A stretch of 64,000 bases of DNA. Source: Norana najaformis. Lineage: Eukaryota; Annelida; Clitellata; Crassiclitellata; Hormogastridae. Position numbers and translations under genes: made by a program. Of this stretch, positions 58,656 through 64,000 are shown piece after piece (position 1 is the stretch's first letter; every line of letters starts with the position of its first letter). Under the pieces are notes generated by a model. That model was not told where the DNA came from. It worked only from the letters and a program-made list of their open reading frames with translations, and did no database searches. Location of the stretch: assembly GCA_964023275.1 (NCBI GenBank), contig OZ029916.1, positions 18,734,686 through 18,798,685 of the forward strand. Direction: 5' to 3'.

Positions 58656-59659
58656 TCCAGAGTCCTTATAGGAGGAACAGACACACATTCATGAAGACAC
58701 ACATTCATTTTATATCCAAGACAGTAAACATCATAGGCCTATGCTATCTGAGCTTTTGTAACAGCTGTAAATATGTGACGACCGATGGATCCATCTGACA
58801 GCGTAATACGTTGCTCTTATTTCGCCTGTTATTTTAATAACATAGAGGCAACAGGCAGCCATCGACCAAGCGCAGGAGTGCATGAACGCATGAGTAAATG
58901 AATGCATTAATGAATATATGAATGAGTGAATATGTGATATGTGAACGAGTGCCTGTGTATAAGTGAATAGAAAACGAGCACATGAGTGAATGGAGGCCTA
59001 TGTCTGACGTTCTAATGATTTCAGGGGTGAATGGAGTGCGTATGCAGTCGTCGATTAGGCGATCGGTTGTTGAAAGGCGAGCACTATTATTGTAATGCTT
59101 TAACGGTCAGCCGAGCTGATCACTTTGCGCTTTGTTGCGTCAACAGCTACGATTAAATGTTGTGAGTTCGACGCACACTCTCAATACAGACCGCACTTAT
59201 TAAGTGTCTTTGATGAAAGGACTTGGCAAGCAGGACTGCAATCGTTGTACCTACTTTAATGTGGCCAGATGGTCCAGAAACACAGGATGTCTGGCTACAG
59301 TCATTTGGCTCATATATACCGTCAGACACTTCTGCTTCATGAATTAGAAAACCACAATTGATGATGTCTGCTCATTATCTAGTGTTGCATATTGAGAAAA
59401 TGCTTCCACCATTCTGCATTCGTACTTCGAATCCTGGTGACGTAACCATATGTCACCATATCCTTACTGTGATGTAAGGACACGCAGTTGGGCTGCTTTT
59501 GTCTTTCTTGTGTTGAAGTCGATGGAACTCCATCTCCAGGACAACAACTCTTAGGATAATTGTTAATTTAGCTCCCCATATTAATCTGCTCAGTAAAGGT
59601 TCTATATAAATCGAAAAATACAATGCAATCCAATACAATGCATTGCGCCGCAACTTAAC

Positions 59660-59900
59660 ACTTCTTCTTCAGTGTTCTTCCCTTAGACAGGTCCAAGAAT
59701 TCAACGATGCCACTCTTCTCGCTTCTGTGCCCTTTCCTTAATTTCTTTGTAGCCCCGTCTTCTTCCTTTATCCATCATCCAGTCCAACATCTTGGTCTTC
59801 CTGGAACTTTCTTCCCTCAATTCTTCCTTCAATCACTGCCCTTAGGAGAGAATTTCCCCGTAGTATGTGACCAAATTAGTTCGTTTGTCTCCTCTTTATT
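59660..59900 (-). mobile_element. LINE C-terminal remnant (endonuclease/RT type)
   Basis: Minus-strand frames read FGHILRGNSLLRAVIEGRIE followed, after a frameshift, by a VPGRPR-like segment and a WI(K)E motif. This corresponds to the YFGHIMRGxKYxLLQLIIEG...GKR...W terminus of the LINE proteins common in metazoan genomes. Stops and the frameshift mark it as inactive. Confidence 0.5.
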
Positions 59901-60711
59901 TTATTACCAAGTGTCCTTTCTTAACTCAACACTACGCAATACAGTACAATGCAATACAATACAATACAATGCTATGACCTACAGTAGAATAGACCTATAA
60001 CAAAGGAGCGATTACTTCACCACGCTTGCCATCCTTACCTTACATATTTTATACAACTGTGCGCTTTATTACATATTATGTATGTGAGCTTTCCATGAAT
60101 ATTAGTGGTTGCTGGCACCAGGCATTACGTCTACTACAAGTGTGGCAAGTGATACAGGCCGATAATAATATGGAAGTCAATGGCTGTTTTCGATGCAAAC
60201 GCGATGCCACTCGAATCCTGCTCTGAAGAGGAGTATTGGAATAGCCGGATGTTTTGGTTCTGTTGACCGTAATTATAGACGACGAACTGTGTGGCCGATG
60301 GAAATTATGTGCGTGCTTCGTCGTCAAGTAATTTTCATTCGATATATTGGCTTTAGGTAAACCGGTAGCCGTGCTTATCAAACCTTTCATTTTCAAGTTC
60401 ATTTGTTATGCTTTATGAGCGACCAAAAGGCTAAGCACACGTATCAGGGCTGTTGCGTTTGAATAACGATGGTTAAGTGGTAATGGACTGACTTAGGGGC
60501 ACAAGTACAGGGAAGAATAGATAGGGTGATAGAGAATTATATGCACACACACACACATACACACTTACACGCACACACATACAAACCCAATGATGGATAG
60601 ACAAGAAGGCACAGGCAAACTGGACTGGATGCATGTAGGTTGGCATCGTGAAGGCAGCAAGCTAAATATCTACTTACCTACCTACCTACATGCGTACATA
60701 CATACACACGT

Positions 60712-60890
60712 GGGGCACGATAGCATATTGGATAGAGCGCTCGGCTTGTAACGCGGAGAGTACGGGTTCGAGCCTCCTCCGACACGGTTACTGTGTAGGG
60801 ACCATGAGCAAGTCCTTCATTCACAATTGCTCGGCTCCATCAATTGATGCTAAATCGTTAGATAGTGGCGCCTAATATATGCAGAAATAA
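60712..60890 (+). mobile_element. tRNA-derived SINE
   Basis: The head resembles a tRNA: A box TAGCATATTGG at 60721-60731, anticodon-loop-like CTTGTAA near 60744-60750 and B box GGTTCGAGCC near 60765-60775. The acceptor ends do not pair well and an unrelated body (60787-60890) follows, ending in a CATA repeat, so this is a SINE rather than a functional tRNA gene. Confidence 0.55.
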
Positions 60891-61025
60891 TAACACATAC
60901 ATACATACACACATACATACATACTTACATGCATGCATATATACATACATATATGCATACGTACATACATACCTGCATGCATACATGCATACATATATAA
61001 CCACATACTGTACATACATAATTAT
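60890..61025. repeat. (CATA)n array
   Basis: CATA/CATG tetranucleotides forming the tail of the SINE at 60712 and expanded beyond it. Confidence 0.85.
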
Positions 61026-61834
61026 GCGATTAAAGACACACACGCTAATATATGTATGCCTATCTATAGGTTTTCTTGTCTGGATATATACATATCCAGA
61101 GAGAGAGACCAGACAGGCGGCAAAAACTGTGACAAATTGGTGGATTGAAGGGAGCTCGAACAGGAAGATATGGAATCGTGATGTCTATGTTAAAGCAGTT
61201 AAGATGTTTAACTTGTGATGGAGGAGAACTCTTGTCAGTTCGGCTTTGTCTCCTTGCATTCTCCGTGCCTCGCTGTGTGCAACATGAAAAGCTTTGGCTT
61301 TGACCGCGCAGGTTGCGAACAACGAAGACGCTACTTAATCGCTTACTGAGAATTGTTTTTAGATTATGGTCAACTTGCCATGTTATACAAATTCTAGAAC
61401 TCAGTTTGAAGTAAACAAAAATATCGGGTTCTACAGTAGAAGGAGGGCCTAGAGTTAAGTGTGTGGCGTCTCGGCGTGTAAGCACACACGGCGTGGCTGA
61501 CCATGCTGTAGCTCTCTTGTGAGTTACTTTAAAAACGCTTCATAAGTTTTGCTATACACATAGGCCTATACATACAAACAAGCGACCGCCCAAATCGACA
61601 GCAAAAAATAATTAACCAATGGCCCACTGAGGTGGTTATATATGTCAGATGATGCCATCTTTCTGTCTTTTTCACATGTCTATCTCTTTCTTTCTCTTTA
61701 TTGCTGGCCAGATCTGTTTCGAGGTGATAATTAGAGAGCGCTATATGATTCGAATGAACTAGTGAATGAATGAAAGTATGATAACGAAAGTATGAAAATA
61801 GAAATATTAAAATTCTGTAAAGGTATCAAACAAA

Positions 61835-61836
61835 TA

Positions 61837-61879
<43 letters not shown>

Positions 61880-62001
61880 TGGTAGTGGTAGTAGTGGTAG
61901 TAGTGGAAGTGGTAGTAGTAGTAATGGTAGTAGTGGTAGTGGTAGTAGTGGTAGTAGTGGTAGTAGTAGTGGTGGTAGTAGTGGTAGTAGTAGTAGTAGC
62001 A

Positions 62002-62080
<79 letters not shown>

Positions 62081-62105
62081 GAGCAGCAGCATCAACAGCA
62101 GCAGT
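61835..62105. repeat. (TAG)n/(TGG)n/(AAT)n compound microsatellite, about 270 bp
   Basis: The longest trinucleotide array in the window: TAG with TGG variants, an AAT run at 62004-62036, then TAG again and CAG/CAA units. Open on both strands; not a gene. Confidence 0.97.
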
Positions 62106-63149
62106 AATATTACAACTGTTATTAGCCCATTCGTCTTTGGAAGCTTTCACTAGACAGGAAATCTCCTAATAGGAAAATTAGTAATTAATCCAGAACAAAC
62201 AAAGAACTGCAAAAAGCTTTATATGAAGCTTAATTACGTGGTATCACTGGCCAATACTTAATTGAATAAATTGACTGGTTTGGAAGGGACTGAACCAAAA
62301 TTTAATTCCTTATTACGCAAGGCTGCAGTCGCCACCAGTTACCAAATGGTAATTTTTTGATTTGTCAAAGGCAATGCTGTTAGACACCTTAAAAAAGATT
62401 AGGTCTTTGTTTAACGCTCAAATGTCACCAATACGTTCAATGGTTGTCTAACAAAACTAACCAGCTGCAAAGGTGAGGTAAAGCCAGCAATCCTGGCAGC
62501 CACAAGATGTCTTTAAACACTGAATACTTCTAATGATTATTTAAATCCATAATTGCGGCGCACACGCACGCACACACACACACACAATCGTCAAAACTGC
62601 ACTGTTAAAATGCATTTGGAAGGTTTCTATCTGGCAAAATGTAGGCTATTCATAACTTCTGTTTAATTGCTGGATGTGTTCTGGAACTCAGAAATTCATC
62701 AGATTTTGTAATGGTAATGTTTAGGAACTTCAAGAAGAAACGTTTAAATTAAAGTAGGCTAATTTGAAACTAAAGAGCACTTTGTTAGGTTAAATGCGCT
62801 GAGGAACTTAATTGCACTGGCAGTCATGAGATGTCGTAAAACAATGGAAACTAACAGAGCGTAATTTATAGAGTTAAACTAAGTTTATGATGACCTTAAT
62901 GATATTTTCGTTATAACATTGATGATTTTGTGCTGTAAATTTCGCGCAGTTCGTAATGCTAACGACAAATGGTTTGTGTTGAACAAAAGGTCTAGCACAC
63001 CGTACAAAAGCTCAAGAAGATGAAAGTGAAACAAAATGTTGGAGAAGGAATTGTAATCAAATATTAATATGGCAGAATTCTGCATGACTCTGTCGGTGTC
63101 AGCAGCCACTGGAAAGACTACGTGGAAAATTTATAGATGAGTAAAAACG

Positions 63150-64000
63150 CAGGCATGATGGCCTTGACGAGTACCCCATGATACCATGGAATATATGGGA
63201 CCGGATATAGTGAAGGAGAAGGTGTTGGCAGTTATAAATGAATGAAACAGAACAAAGCTGAAGGAATTGACGATAGACTGGCTGAGATGCCTGAGAATCT
63301 GTCAGAAAAGCCAATGGCGGATTTAGTAAGGCTGTGCCAGGAAATTCACAGAAACAGGAGTATTGTAGGAAGACTGTCCATAATGTCAGGTATATTAGGT
63401 CCATAGACTCCATAGCTAGCCCACGTTGCGACACTTGTTGCAACTGAACTCCAGCTATGGACGAAATGTGGGCCAAGAAAAGTGGCTGTCATGGAAGCCT
63501 ATCATGGAAGACTCTGACTGCTGGCTATCTGGATTTAAGTAAGAAAAGAGGCTAAATGCAGCAGCTTGCAAGAACCATCTTACTATCAGCCTTCCCTCTC
63601 ACGATTGTACTATGAATCTTTGGAAAGACGATAAAGGCCAAGGCAGAAGCAGTTGAGCTTTAAGGTGATAACGAATCTGTATCCAGGAAATTAAGAAAGA
63701 TGAACCGATGATGCCACTGGACAATAGAGGCTGATGAAAGAGAGATGCATGGCCAAGACATTTATCTATGTTTTATAAACTAAGAGAAGGCATTTGACAG
63801 AGCGGACTGGAGAAAGCTGATGCATGCGCTCAGACGGCTGGGAGTGGATTGGAAGGATAGAGGGCTCTAATACATGTGATTGTGAGGCTGGAGAATTCAG
63901 ACATCAGCCTTCGGGATGAACAAAAACAAACTAGCTAGCGGCCGATTTCGTTTATGAATAGCATAAGTGACGTAAAGACGAGACTACAGAGGACGACCGA
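63150..64000 (+). mobile_element. LINE reverse transcriptase remnant, running off the window
   Basis: In broken plus-strand frames: an NKAEGID-like segment and EMPENLSEKPMADLVRLCQE (63265-63345), ACKNHLTISLPSH (63560-63605, compare CxNxRTISLxSHxxK), then near 63765-63860 CFIN*EKAFDRADWRKLMHA with LRRLGVDWKDR, the reverse transcriptase A-motif region (CFIDYEKAFDxV) with a stop inside. Several stops and frameshifts make it a pseudogene copy. It continues past 64000. Confidence 0.65.

Noticed and set aside
60712..60786. tRNA gene (Thr-like anticodon loop)
   Set aside because: Acceptor and anticodon stems pair poorly and a SINE body follows; better read as a tRNA-derived SINE.
61731..62169. Long open frames on both strands (125-139 codons)
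   Set aside because: They are translations of a TAG/TGG/AAT trinucleotide array (poly-Val, poly-Thr, poly-Leu), not genes.

Overview
This window is a piece of nuclear DNA from an invertebrate animal, probably marine. It has long introns, heavy microsatellite content, decayed non-LTR and Penelope-like retroelements and short dispersed repeats. No bacterial or organelle genes are visible. The phylum cannot be fixed from the sequence. Exon sizes of the main gene equal those I recall for vertebrate FGFR genes at several positions, so the intron pattern is ancestral rather than insect-like or nematode-like.

The clear gene is a fibroblast growth factor receptor (FGFR) on the minus strand, from 29580 down to the stop codon at 3412. 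I could place 15 coding exons whose intron phases all agree. They give a continuous frame of 754 residues plus stop: three immunoglobulin domains, one membrane segment, a long juxtamembrane stretch, a complete tyrosine kinase and a short tail with a candidate PLC-gamma docking tyrosine. The signal-peptide and 5' exons are missing; they lie beyond 29580 or outside the window. One intron uses a GC donor.

A second, weaker gene is on the minus strand at 42841-49692. Five exons, three of them with matching phase-0 borders, predict a four-pass membrane protein that resembles the MS4A/CD20 family in its first two membrane segments.

Regions: 1-2480, no gene found; 2484-3411, probable FGFR 3' UTR; 3412-29580, FGFR exons and introns, including an 11.4-kb intron (17405-28841) full of repeats; 29600-42840, mostly repeats, with one CpG-rich segment at 30666-31117 that is open on both strands; 42841-49692, MS4A-like gene; 49700-64000, retroelement remains (Penelope-like at 50590-51300, LINE pieces at 57095-57430, 59660-59900 and 63150-64000), a 61-bp minisatellite at 53615-53965 and a tRNA-derived SINE at 60712-60890. 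Sites, phases and translations were read by eye; nothing was searched against a database.
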